The position numbers were made by a program, and so were the translations under genes. From assembly GCA_000242815.2 (NCBI GenBank), contig AHHB01000017.1:1-39319 (forward strand): a stretch of 39,319 bases of DNA. Reading direction: 5' to 3'. The notes beneath the pieces are model-generated. The model made no database searches and was not told the origin of the DNA. It saw only the letters and a list, made by a program, of their open reading frames with translations. This document shows positions 32,163 through 39,319 of this stretch, in pieces. Positions within the stretch are counted from its first letter, which is position 1. Each line of letters begins with the position of its first letter. The DNA comes from Janthinobacterium lividum PAMC 25724 (GTDB lineage: Bacteria > Pseudomonadota > Gammaproteobacteria > Burkholderiales > Burkholderiaceae_D).

Positions 32163-34106
32163 ATGGAAAGCCGTCTCAGCCGTCTGGAAGCTGTCCAGAC
32201 CGTGTTGCTGGAAATCGGGCAGCGCTCGAGCACCTGCAGCGATATCAGCGAATTCCTGCAGGCGGTGCATGCGGCGCTAGGTCGCATCATGTATGCGGCC
32301 AATTTTTATGTGGCGCTCAGCGACCGCGACGACGGTCTGGTGCGCTTTCCGTATTTTGTCGATGAATTCGATGCCGCGCCCGACCCGGACGTGGGCGTGC
32401 GCCTGGCCAGCGCGGCGCAATCGCCCACGGCATGGGTCATCGTCAACGGCAAGCAACTGGTGATGACGGCCGATGACGACGCCATGCGCGCCATCGATGG
32501 CGGCGCCTGGGGCGGCGGCACGGCGGCCGAGCACTGGATAGGCTGTCCGCTGCTGGACCAGCAACACCAGGGGCTGGGCGTTATCGTCATCCAGAGCTAC
32601 GACGCGCAGCACCGCTTCAGCCAGGAAGACCAGGCCTTGTTCGCGCTGATTGCCACGCACGTGTCGAGCGCTCTGCAAGGCATGCAAAGCATGGACCGTC
32701 TGGAAAAAGCGGTGCAGGAGCGCACGGCCCTGCTGGCGCACGAGGTGGCCGAGCGGCGCCGCGCGGAAAACCTGCAGCATGCGCTGTATGAAATCGCCAA
32801 TCTGTCGGCGCAGGCGTCCGATGCGACGACTCTGTATACGCGCCTGCACGCTATCATCAGCGAGCTGGTCACGGCGAAGAATTTCCTTATCGCCCTGTAC
32901 CATCCGGACAGCAAGGACATCACGATCCCGTATTTTGTCGATGAAAAAGATGCGCAGGCGCCGGTGAAGCGCTTTCATTACGGCATCGGCATGAGCTCGT
33001 ACGTGCTGGCGCGCCGCCAAGCCTGCCTGCTCGATGCGGACAGCTATGCGGCGCTGGTGGCCAGCGGCGAGATCGGCGAGCCACTGGGCAATGTGAGCAT
33101 CGCCAGCTGGATGGGCGCGCCCATGCTGTTGGGCGAGCGCAAGTATGGCGTGATCATCGTGCAAAGCTACGACAGCTCTGTCGTGTATGGCCAGGCGGAA
33201 CTCGACGTGCTGGCCTTCATGGCCAGCCACGTGGCCGTGGCGATGGCCCGCATCCAGGCCGACAGTGCCATGCGCCAGGCCAAGGAAGCGCTGGAAGTGC
33301 AGAACGCGGCCCTGAACAGCGCGCTGAGCGCCTTGCAGGAAGCGCAGTCGGAACTGGTGCGCCAGGAAAAGCTCGCGTCGCTGGGTCGGCTGGTCGCTGG
33401 CGTCGCACATGAAATCAATACGCCGCTGGGCATTTGCGTCACCGCCACCAGCCATCTGGTGCAGGAATTGAAGCTCACGCGCGAAGACCTGGACAGCGGC
33501 CAGCTCGATGCAGATGGCTTGCAGCAGTTTTTCGATATCATCGACCAAACCCTGCGCATCATGACGACCAATACGCAGCGCGCCGCAGCGTTGGTACGCA
33601 GCTTCAAGCAGGTGGCCGTGGACCAGTCCTCGGACGAATTGCGCAGCTTTAATTTGCGCAAATACCTCGATGAAATCGTGCTCTCGCTGCAGCCCAAGCT
33701 CAAGGGCAAGCCGATCAAGGTGGAAATCGATTGTCCACCTGATGTGCAGCTGCGCAGCTATCCGGGTGCCGTCTCGCAGATCGTCACGAACATGCTGGTC
33801 AATTCACTGGTGCATGGCTTTGTGGAAGGCGAGCCGGGCAAGATCAAGTTGTCTGCCCGGACGGCTGGCGAAATGCTGGAACTCGACTACAGCGACGATG
33901 GCATGGGCATGGACAGCGCCACCCTGGGCCAGCTGTTCGACCCCTTCTTCACGACGAAGCGCGGTTCGGGCGGCAGTGGCCTGGGCGCGCACATCTTGTA
34001 CAACCTGGTAACGGGGCCGCTGGGCGGTACGGTGAAGGTGGTCAGCGCGCCAGGCATGGGTCTACATTATAAAATTCGGTTCCCGCTGGAGCCTAAGGGC
34101 ACCTGA
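32163..34106 (+). CDS. Soluble hybrid-type sensor histidine kinase with two GAF domains
   Basis: The 647-residue protein has no membrane helix. Two GAF domains (about residues 20-180 and 215-370) are internal duplicates sharing PYFVDE and IVIQSYD/IIVQSYD motifs. A coiled-coil leads to a HisKA-like H-box VAHEINTPLG with the phospho-accepting His416, then an HATPase domain with N-box NMLVNSLVHG, G1 DDGMGMD and G2 GSGGSGLGAHI. It should autophosphorylate in response to small cytoplasmic ligands or redox signals. The convergent REC-HD-GYP gene next door is the obvious candidate partner. It shares an AT-rich divergent promoter region with the MORN-C13 gene. Confidence 0.92.
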   Translation: MESRLSRLEAVQTVLLEIGQRSSTCSDISEFLQAVHAALGRIMYAANFYVALSDRDDGLVRFPYFVDEFDAAPDPDVGVRLASAAQSPTAWVIVNGKQLVMTADDDAMRAIDGGAWGGGTAAEHWIGCPLLDQQHQGLGVIVIQSYDAQHRFSQEDQALFALIATHVSSALQGMQSMDRLEKAVQERTALLAHEVAERRRAENLQHALYEIANLSAQASDATTLYTRLHAIISELVTAKNFLIALYHPDSKDITIPYFVDEKDAQAPVKRFHYGIGMSSYVLARRQACLLDADSYAALVASGEIGEPLGNVSIASWMGAPMLLGERKYGVIIVQSYDSSVVYGQAELDVLAFMASHVAVAMARIQADSAMRQAKEALEVQNAALNSALSALQEAQSELVRQEKLASLGRLVAGVAHEINTPLGICVTATSHLVQELKLTREDLDSGQLDADGLQQFFDIIDQTLRIMTTNTQRAAALVRSFKQVAVDQSSDELRSFNLRKYLDEIVLSLQPKLKGKPIKVEIDCPPDVQLRSYPGAVSQIVTNMLVNSLVHGFVEGEPGKIKLSARTAGEMLELDYSDDGMGMDSATLGQLFDPFFTTKRGSGGSGLGAHILYNLVTGPLGGTVKVVSAPGMGLHYKIRFPLEPKGT

Positions 34107-34192
34107 GAAAACGTCCATGGCTGCGTTGCTTGGTCTTGCCGTGCTATTCGCACTGTCTGCGACCGCGCGCCTTGCCCTGAACGTTTTTCAGG
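34102..34192. repeat. About 90-bp element with terminal inverted repeats at the kinase stop codon
   Basis: CCTGAGAAAACGT (34102-34114) and ACGTTTTTCAGG (34181-34192) are nearly perfect inverted repeats about 90 bp apart. The kinase stop codon TGA (34104-34106) lies in the left one. The right end also forms a small hairpin CCTGA-TCAGG with a T-rich loop. The inside has no open frame of note. It could be a miniature repeat element or an elaborate terminator. Confidence 0.5.
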
Positions 34193-34234
34193 CGCTCTTG
34201 CGACGCGGATTTGCCACATGAAATCGCGGCGTAC

Positions 34235-34261
34235 GGGGTCAGACCCTCAGGGTCTGACCCC
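34235..34261. repeat. Dispersed palindrome family B, copy 3
   Basis: Arms GGGGTCAGACCC and GGGTCTGACCCC with loop TCA form a perfect 12-bp stem. The flank CAGTATTCGTACTTGGGT resembles that of the copy at 6815. It lies between the convergent kinase and HD-GYP genes. Confidence 0.85.
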
Positions 34262-34290
34262 AGTATTCGTACTTGGGTTAAATGTGCCGC

Positions 34291-35802
34291 CTAATCAGGG
34301 AAACGCTTGTTCAGGGCCAGAGCCTCATCCAGGTTCGCGATCAGCAACTCCACATACTGCGGGTCGAGGTGGCTGCCGCTCACTTCGCGCAGATAGCTGA
34401 CCACGCGCTCCAGGGGCCAGGCATCCTTGTAGCAGCGCTTGTGCATGAGGGCGTCGAAGACGTCGGCGACGGCGGCGATGCGCGCGTAGGGGTGGATGTT
34501 TTCGCCCACCAAGCCTTGCGGGTAGCCGCTGCCATCGTACTTTTCGTGGTGCTGGTGGGCGATCACGGCTGCCGCTTTGAGCAGCGGGCGCTGCGAGCCG
34601 TCGAGGATGGACATGCCCACCGTCGGATGCTGTTTCATGATTTCCCATTCGGCCGCGTCGAGCTTGCCCGGTTTGAGCAGCACGGCGTCGGGCGTGGAAA
34701 TCTTGCCGATGTCATGCATGGGCGCCGCGTGGCGCAGCACCATGGTTTCCTCTTCCGACATGCCGGAGGCCTGCGCCAGCAACTGACACACTTCTGCCAT
34801 GCGGCGCACGTGGTTGGCGCCTTCATGCGAACGCGATTCGACCACGTCGCCCATGCGCAGGATCAGCTCGGCCTGGGTGTCGGTGATTTCCTGCGTCAGC
34901 AGGATGTTATCGAAGGCAATCGCCACGCCCGAGCAGAACACTTCCAGCAATTGCGCGTCGAGGTCGGATATTTCTTCCACGCCTTTTAAAATCAGCACCG
35001 AAGCCTTGCCGCTGCTGTTGGGGAAATAGCCGACATAGGTGTCGCCATGCAGGCGCGAGATTTTATTGCTCTTCGCATGGTCCAGCTGAGATAGCAGAGC
35101 AGGGCTGAGAATGCCGCCATCGGCTTCATGGTCGCCGATCTGCGCGAGGATTTCATAATCCTGTTCGCCCGAGATGGCGCTGGCGCCGCGCAGACGCAGC
35201 AGCATGCTCGTTTCCAGGCGCAGCAGGGCGACGACTTGCTGCAGCAGGCCGCTGGCAAAGTCGCGCAGATTGCGTTGCTTGAAGATATGCGCCGAGGCCG
35301 CGATGACTCTTTCCAGGCCCTCGCGGTAATGCAGTTGGGCCAGGCGCGCTTCCTCGACCTTCATGATGTCGCGGTAGGCGCGCAGCGCGGCAAAGGTGGT
35401 GGTGAACAGCTTGGTGCGGTCCAGTTCCGTCTTTTCCTTGTAGTCGTTGATGTCGTAGTTGACGATCACCCGCTCTTCCGGCGCCTGTCCCGGCTGCCCG
35501 GTGCGCAGCACGATGCGCGTAAATTGGTTGCCCAGGTCTTCGCGCATCCAACGCGCCACTTCCAGGCCGCTGTCTTCGCGTTCCATCACCACGTCCAGGA
35601 AGACCAGCGCGATGCCCTCTTCGCGCGCCAGCACTTGCTTCGCTTCGGCGCCGCTATACGCATGCACGAAGCTCAGGGCGCGGCCCTCGAGGCGGAAACG
35701 GTTCAGTGTCAGTTTGGTGATGTCGTGGATGTCGGGTTCATCGTCGACGAGCAGGACTTTCCAGGGCGGTAACGTGGGTGAGGCTGAAGACAAAAATGAC
35801 AT
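34291..35802 (-). CDS. REC-DUF3369-HD-GYP response regulator
   Basis: ATG 35802 starts MSFLSSASP and gives 503 residues; a TTG start at 35838 is possible. A receiver domain with phospho-acceptor Asp70 (LVFLDVVME) and the acidic pair in LLVDDEPD is followed by a DUF3369 domain, recognisable from NYDINDYKEKTELD. A C-terminal HD-GYP domain carries His363-Asp364 (HDIGK), an HHEKYDGSGYP block and GSGYP at 424-428. HD-GYP domains hydrolyse cyclic-di-GMP, so this is probably a phosphorylation-controlled phosphodiesterase; DUF3369 is a likely sensing or dimerisation unit. The ribosome site is weak. It converges on the tandem-GAF kinase. Confidence 0.92.
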   Translation of the reverse strand: MSFLSSASPTLPPWKVLLVDDEPDIHDITKLTLNRFRLEGRALSFVHAYSGAEAKQVLAREEGIALVFLDVVMEREDSGLEVARWMREDLGNQFTRIVLRTGQPGQAPEERVIVNYDINDYKEKTELDRTKLFTTTFAALRAYRDIMKVEEARLAQLHYREGLERVIAASAHIFKQRNLRDFASGLLQQVVALLRLETSMLLRLRGASAISGEQDYEILAQIGDHEADGGILSPALLSQLDHAKSNKISRLHGDTYVGYFPNSSGKASVLILKGVEEISDLDAQLLEVFCSGVAIAFDNILLTQEITDTQAELILRMGDVVESRSHEGANHVRRMAEVCQLLAQASGMSEEETMVLRHAAPMHDIGKISTPDAVLLKPGKLDAAEWEIMKQHPTVGMSILDGSQRPLLKAAAVIAHQHHEKYDGSGYPQGLVGENIHPYARIAAVADVFDALMHKRCYKDAWPLERVVSYLREVSGSHLDPQYVELLIANLDEALALNKRFPD

Positions 35803-36235
35803 AAGGACGAGTTCCGCTAAAAGGCATAACTGACGCAATGCTGAGACGCCTGCGCCAGGCTAGCCTGTGCGCCACTGACGGCGTTGCGCGTTTTTCGGGC
35901 GCATTTTTCGATTGTAGACTGACAGCTAAGTATTAACAATAAGCAAGAATAATTGACTGAAATCATGCGACATATATGCTAAAAAAGCATGCTAAATCCA
36001 GGCTCCTCACATCATCTGAAATTGATCGCTTAGACAACTATATTTTCAAGACAATACTTTGTTTTAATTAATATTACCAATAAATCTGCAAAAAATACCG
36101 CGTAGCGCCTTTCTGGCAGCAAATCGAAAAAGTAACAAGGTATGAATTGCGCAGCAAAGTAGGATGCGCTGCGCTATATTGGTCAGGTGTAAGCAGTCGC
36201 TCCATACCACTCACATTGACTGAAAAGGTGACATC
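35803..36235. other. AT-rich intergenic region upstream of HD-GYP and DUF3016 genes
   Basis: This is the most AT-rich stretch of the window, especially about 35925-36110. No gene with start signals is seen. It includes a short hairpin ATGCT-AAAAA-AGCAT (35976-35990) and a second one GCGCAGC/GCTGCGC (36149-36174) just before a TATATT (36175-36180) that might be a -10 element for the DUF3016 gene. It holds the divergent promoters of both neighbours. The composition contrast may mark a nucleoid-protein site or an old insertion. Confidence 0.5.
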
Positions 36236-36739
36236 ATGCAAAAGCAGACGACGCGCGCCCTGGTCGCTGGTCTGGCCTTGCTGGCCAGTAGCGCGGCCTG
36301 GGCCGGAACGCAAGTGCAGTTCAGCAAACCGGATCAATTTACCGATGTCCCGTTCAAGCCGCAGGAACGCGATGAGGTGTTGAAGGAACTGAGCCAGCAT
36401 TTCGAGAAACTGGGCGCATCGCTGCCGCCCGGCCAGAGCCTGAAGATCGATGTCACGGACGTGGACCTGGCGGGCCGTGAAAATCCCGCTTTGCGTGCCG
36501 GCCAGGATATTCGCGTCATGAATGGTGGGGTCGACTGGCCGCGCCTGCGCCTGCACTACGTGCTGGAACAGGATGGCAAGGTCATTCGCAGTGCCGATGC
36601 AGCGCTGTCCGACATGGCGTACCTGAGCCGCATCAATCATTACTTCAGCAATGAAAAGCTGCGCTATGAAAAGCTGATGATCGATGACTGGTATGCCGAC
36701 ACCTTCGGCATCAAGGTGCAGCGCCAGGCGCGCAAGTAA
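36236..36739 (+). CDS. DUF3016 domain protein, secreted
   Basis: The 167-residue protein starts at ATG 36236 after AAAAGGTGACATC and has a signal peptide ending at AWAG. The mature part is the DUF3016 domain, about 140 residues, with the opening VQFSKPDQFTDV and the block LKIDVTDVDLAGR typical of the family. It is a small periplasmic protein, unstudied functionally. It appears to be monocistronic. It converges on the thioesterase gene. Confidence 0.85.
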   Translation: MQKQTTRALVAGLALLASSAAWAGTQVQFSKPDQFTDVPFKPQERDEVLKELSQHFEKLGASLPPGQSLKIDVTDVDLAGRENPALRAGQDIRVMNGGVDWPRLRLHYVLEQDGKVIRSADAALSDMAYLSRINHYFSNEKLRYEKLMIDDWYADTFGIKVQRQARK

Positions 36740-36872
36740 GCGCGCATTCACCGCTGCCTGCATCGCCTTGTCAGGGCAGGCTCATTCTTGCCCTTATCGC
36801 TGCCTGCCTGTCGCCCCAGTTTTCATGTTTTCCTGATAGACATGCAGCATGGCGACATGCTTGATCGTTGCC

Positions 36873-37316
36873 TTAATCGATCCAGTTTACCTGCGTGAAT
36901 TTGCTGCCGAACTCTTCCGGCATGGGCACGACTTGGCTGCGCTTGTAGTTGAAAAACACAAAGCCGGACTTGGCCATCGCGATCAGCGTGTTGTCGCGCG
37001 GGCGCGTGATGCGAAAAGTGATGTCGCCGCCATATTTATTAAAATCCATGACGCCCACTTCGAACAGCAGCTGGTCGCGCGCATGCGCTTCGGCACGGTA
37101 GGTGGTGGCCAGGTCGGTGACGATGATGCCGGTGCCGTCCGCTTCAATGTCGCGCACGCCGAATTCGAACAGGAAGCGAGCGCGGGCTTCGGAAATCATG
37201 GAAATCATGGAATCGTTGCCGAGATGGTTGCCGGCATTGATGTCCGTGGTGCGTACCGTCAGTTGCGAGGAATAGCAGTACTGGTCTTCGGGAAATTCAA
37301 GTTTCAAACGGGCCAT
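36873..37316 (-). CDS. Acyl-CoA thioesterase, hotdog fold (4HBT-like)
   Basis: From ATG 37316 after AAGAGA the product is 147 residues and has the single hotdog domain of the 4-hydroxybenzoyl-CoA thioesterase-like superfamily. It has TTDINAGNHLGNDSM near residue 25, where the catalytic Asp of the DHxL-type family would be, and EARARFLFEFGV forming the central helix. It likely hydrolyses acyl-CoA thioesters in the cytoplasm; the substrate is unknown. A longer in-frame start would add a non-conserved extension. The ends of the convergent DUF3016 and this gene leave about 130 bp without a gene. Confidence 0.85.
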   Translation of the reverse strand: MARLKLEFPEDQYCYSSQLTVRTTDINAGNHLGNDSMISMISEARARFLFEFGVRDIEADGTGIIVTDLATTYRAEAHARDQLLFEVGVMDFNKYGGDITFRITRPRDNTLIAMAKSGFVFFNYKRSQVVPMPEEFGSKFTQVNWID

Positions 37317-37434
37317 GGTGTTCTCTTGGGCTGGTGCGCAGGGCGCGACGGGAAAAACCCATTCTAGCCGGTTCCCCGCGCCCCGTCGCAAAACGCCCCA
37401 GCCGCATGCGCCGCTCCGCTACACTGGCGTACGC

Positions 37435-38880
37435 TTATTTGTGTACGATGCGATACACCTTGCCCGTGCCGCTCAGCATGTACAGCTCGTTTTGCGCATC
37501 CTGGCCGAAGGACACGATGTTGCCCACGTTGGTGATGTTCCAGTCCGTCACTGCGGAGGCCGTGCCATTGCTGTAGCTGAAACTTTTTAGCCAGCCGCTG
37601 CAGTAGTCCGAGTACAGATAGTGCCCCGTCAGTTCCGGCAAGGCCGTGCCCCGGTACACATAGCCGCCCGTGATCGAGCAGCCGCCGACCATATCGTGGC
37701 CGTATTCGATGGCAGGCAGGACCAGCCCCGCCTGGTTACAACTGGCGCTGTTGTAGCACTGCGTGCCTTCCATGATGTTCCAGCCATAGTTGTTGCCCGC
37801 CTGGCCCACGGGCCGCACATCGACTTCTTCCCGGTTGGCCTGGCCCACGTCGGCGATATACAGCAGCTGGGCCGTCAGGTCGAAGGCGTAGCGCCACGGG
37901 TTGCGCAAGCCGTAGGCCCAGATTTCAGGGCGCCCGCCTGCCGTGGCAAATGGATTGCCGGGTGGAATGGCGTATGGCTGGGCCACCGTGCTGGCGTTGA
38001 CGTCCAGACGCAGCAGTTTGCCCAGCAGGACGTTGGTATTGTGCGCGTTGCCGGGCGGGTCACCCGCGCTGCCGCCGTCGCCCGTGCCCGCATACAGATA
38101 GCCATCCGGGCCAAAGCTGAGCAAGCCGCCATAGTGGTTGCTGAACGTGGGATGGGGAATCGTGAGGATGGCCAACGCGGACAGGGAATCGGCCACGTTG
38201 GCGTTGCCCGCCGACACTTGCCGCCGCTCGATGACGATATTGCCGGCCAGGTCGGTGTAGTAAATGAAGAAATAGCCGTTGCTGGCGTATTGCGGATGGA
38301 AGGCCAGCGACAGCAAGCCCCGCTCGCCGCTGGTGGTGGTGAGCGCGCTGATATCGAGGAAGGGCGTGGCCAGCAAGTTGCCGTTCTGCACCACGCGGAT
38401 GCGTCCGGGGCGTTCGAGGATGAACAAACGGCTGTCGCCCGCTGGCGCCGTGAGGAAGATGGGCGCGCTCAGGCCGGAGACCACCTCTTGCAGGGCCAGG
38501 GCCAGCGGCGCTGTGGCCGCATACGTGACGCTGGCGCTGGCCGTCGCGCCCGCATCAACTTGCACCTGCTGCGTGGCGGGCGTGGGCGCCAGCGTTCCCG
38601 TGCCGTGCGCCACGCTGGCGGCGCTGAGCGCGTAGGCGCCCGGCGCCAGGTCGGTGAGCGTGGTGCTTGCCGTCAGCAGCTTGCTGTAGGACGCGGGTCC
38701 GCTGAGCGTGACGGCGCCCGCCACGCCGGCCGACAAGCCGCCGATGCTGACCGTCAGGCTGCCCGAGGTCGCGCCGGGCGGGTCGTCGCCGCCACCACCA
38801 CAGGCGGCCAGCAGGGCCAGGCAGCATGCCAGCAGCAGGGCCAGCCAGATACGCGTGCGTTGGGAAAATAGATTGCGCAT
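37435..38880 (-). CDS. PQQ-dependent aldose sugar dehydrogenase-like lipoprotein
   Basis: ATG 38880 follows GGAG and gives a 481-residue protein with a lipoprotein signal, lipobox LLAAC with Cys27, then a Gly-rich linker. A short beta-sandwich-like domain (about residues 38-125) is followed by a six-bladed glucose/sorbosone dehydrogenase domain, with motifs such as ERPGRIRVV, GERGLLSLAFHP, GPDGYLYAGTGDGG and AYGLRNPWRYAFD. It should oxidise aldoses with PQQ at the outer membrane or in the periplasm. No PQQ synthesis genes are nearby. Two paired Cys residues (GTQCYNSASC) may form a disulphide. Confidence 0.88.
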   Translation of the reverse strand: MRNLFSQRTRIWLALLLACCLALLAACGGGGDDPPGATSGSLTVSIGGLSAGVAGAVTLSGPASYSKLLTASTTLTDLAPGAYALSAASVAHGTGTLAPTPATQQVQVDAGATASASVTYAATAPLALALQEVVSGLSAPIFLTAPAGDSRLFILERPGRIRVVQNGNLLATPFLDISALTTTSGERGLLSLAFHPQYASNGYFFIYYTDLAGNIVIERRQVSAGNANVADSLSALAILTIPHPTFSNHYGGLLSFGPDGYLYAGTGDGGSAGDPPGNAHNTNVLLGKLLRLDVNASTVAQPYAIPPGNPFATAGGRPEIWAYGLRNPWRYAFDLTAQLLYIADVGQANREEVDVRPVGQAGNNYGWNIMEGTQCYNSASCNQAGLVLPAIEYGHDMVGGCSITGGYVYRGTALPELTGHYLYSDYCSGWLKSFSYSNGTASAVTDWNITNVGNIVSFGQDAQNELYMLSGTGKVYRIVHK

Positions 38881-39156
38881 GTCAGTCTCCTGCGGGAACG
38901 ACGCAACGGCTACGCGATGAATGTCGCTTGTGCCAAGAATGCGCGTCTGGATGCCGGGAAGATTGAGCAGGCGCAAACGGACATCGCAATGACGTCAGCA
39001 TACGCCACGCGCCTGCCGCGCTTGTGTGCGCTGCTGCACGGTACGGCGGCAGCGGACAATTGCGCCGCGTTTTCAGACAAGGGTGGGAGCCGTTGCCTTG
39101 CCGCGCCCGCAAGCGCCCGATAATGGCGCATCTGAAACCGAGCAGGAAGAAACCCC

Positions 39157-39319
39157 ATGAAAACCAAAGCCGCGATTGCCTGGAAGGCGGGTGCCCCGCT
39201 GACGATTGAAGAAGTCGACCTGGCCGGCCCGCGCGCCGGCGAAGTGCTGGTCGAGCTGAAAGCCACGGGCATTTGCCACACCGATTACTACACCCTGTCG
39301 GGCGCCGACCCGGAAGGCA
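39157..39319 (+). CDS. frmA: S-(hydroxymethyl)glutathione dehydrogenase / class III alcohol dehydrogenase, 3' end outside window
   Basis: Only the first 54 residues are present. ATG 39157 follows AGGAAGA. The N-terminus [20 protein letters not shown] and the zinc-ligand motif [17 protein letters not shown] (Cys40) are characteristic of class III alcohol dehydrogenases (FrmA/AdhC), which oxidise S-hydroxymethylglutathione in formaldehyde detoxification. The gene is divergent from the PQQ-dehydrogenase gene with about 275 bp between starts. No frmR or frmB can be seen because the window ends. Confidence 0.85.
   Translation, partial: MKTKAAIAWKAGAPLTIEEVDLAGPRAGEVLVELKATGICHTDYYTLSGADPEG

Overview
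The window looks like chromosome of a high-GC betaproteobacterium, most likely an Oxalobacteraceae member close to Janthinobacterium, Massilia or Duganella. This is inferred from protein resemblance, base composition and the dispersed GTCGGATTA palindromes, not from any search. Most genes are core or housekeeping-like. The accessory signals are one insertion sequence, three families of short repeats or repeat-like elements, a metal-efflux operon and several signalling proteins.

Layout. 1-1522: two tandem, paralogous DUF3108 genes, the first cut by the window edge. 1805-6763: a three-gene SMC-condensin operon of MksFEB (Wadjet JetABC-like) type with no nuclease subunit (MksG/JetD) beside it. 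6912-7430: a DUF1453 membrane protein on the minus strand. 7617-10124: a secreted S9 peptidase resembling glutamyl endopeptidases. 10192-10609: two small genes closed by an intrinsic terminator. 10746-11955: an IS110-family element on the minus strand, inserted at the edge of a REP palindrome. 12008-18438: tamB and tamA on the minus strand, divergent from queC (18578-19291). 19629-22673: a CHASE/PAS/GAF/GGDEF diguanylate cyclase. 22674-24134: three small uncharacterised genes. 24207-30394: a czcICBA heavy-metal efflux operon on the minus strand, preceded by a MORN-repeat/C13 caspase-like peptidase gene. 32163-35802: a tandem-GAF histidine kinase facing a REC-DUF3369-HD-GYP response regulator. 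36236-38880: DUF3016, thioesterase and PQQ sugar-dehydrogenase genes. 39157 to the edge: the start of a class III alcohol dehydrogenase (frmA-like).

The most informative discovery is in the non-coding 5' end of the IS110 element. On the transposase strand this segment can be folded by eye into a 5' hairpin followed by two guide-loop structures, the order known for IS110 bridge (seek) RNAs. The first loop carries a left guide matching 8 of 9 bases of the REP flank in which the element sits, and a right guide complementary to the REP consensus on the other side of the CT core. The second loop repeats nine bases of the element's own end, including the core. Joining the two element ends in a circle would create a -35 and -10 pair 17 bp apart, placing a start just before the 5' hairpin. 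These independent signals agree on the same boundaries (10746 and 11955, CT cores outside) and on a programmed target, the REP end ATCCGACCTACG.

Other points of interest are a REP palindrome that supplies the stop codon and last residues of CzcA, the MORN-C13 peptidase fusion, a structured intergenic hairpin inside the czc operon, a roughly 90-bp element with terminal inverted repeats at the kinase stop codon, and a suspect segment in the MksB coiled coil that could hide clustered indels. Cyclic-di-GMP turnover is represented by one synthase and one HD-GYP protein.
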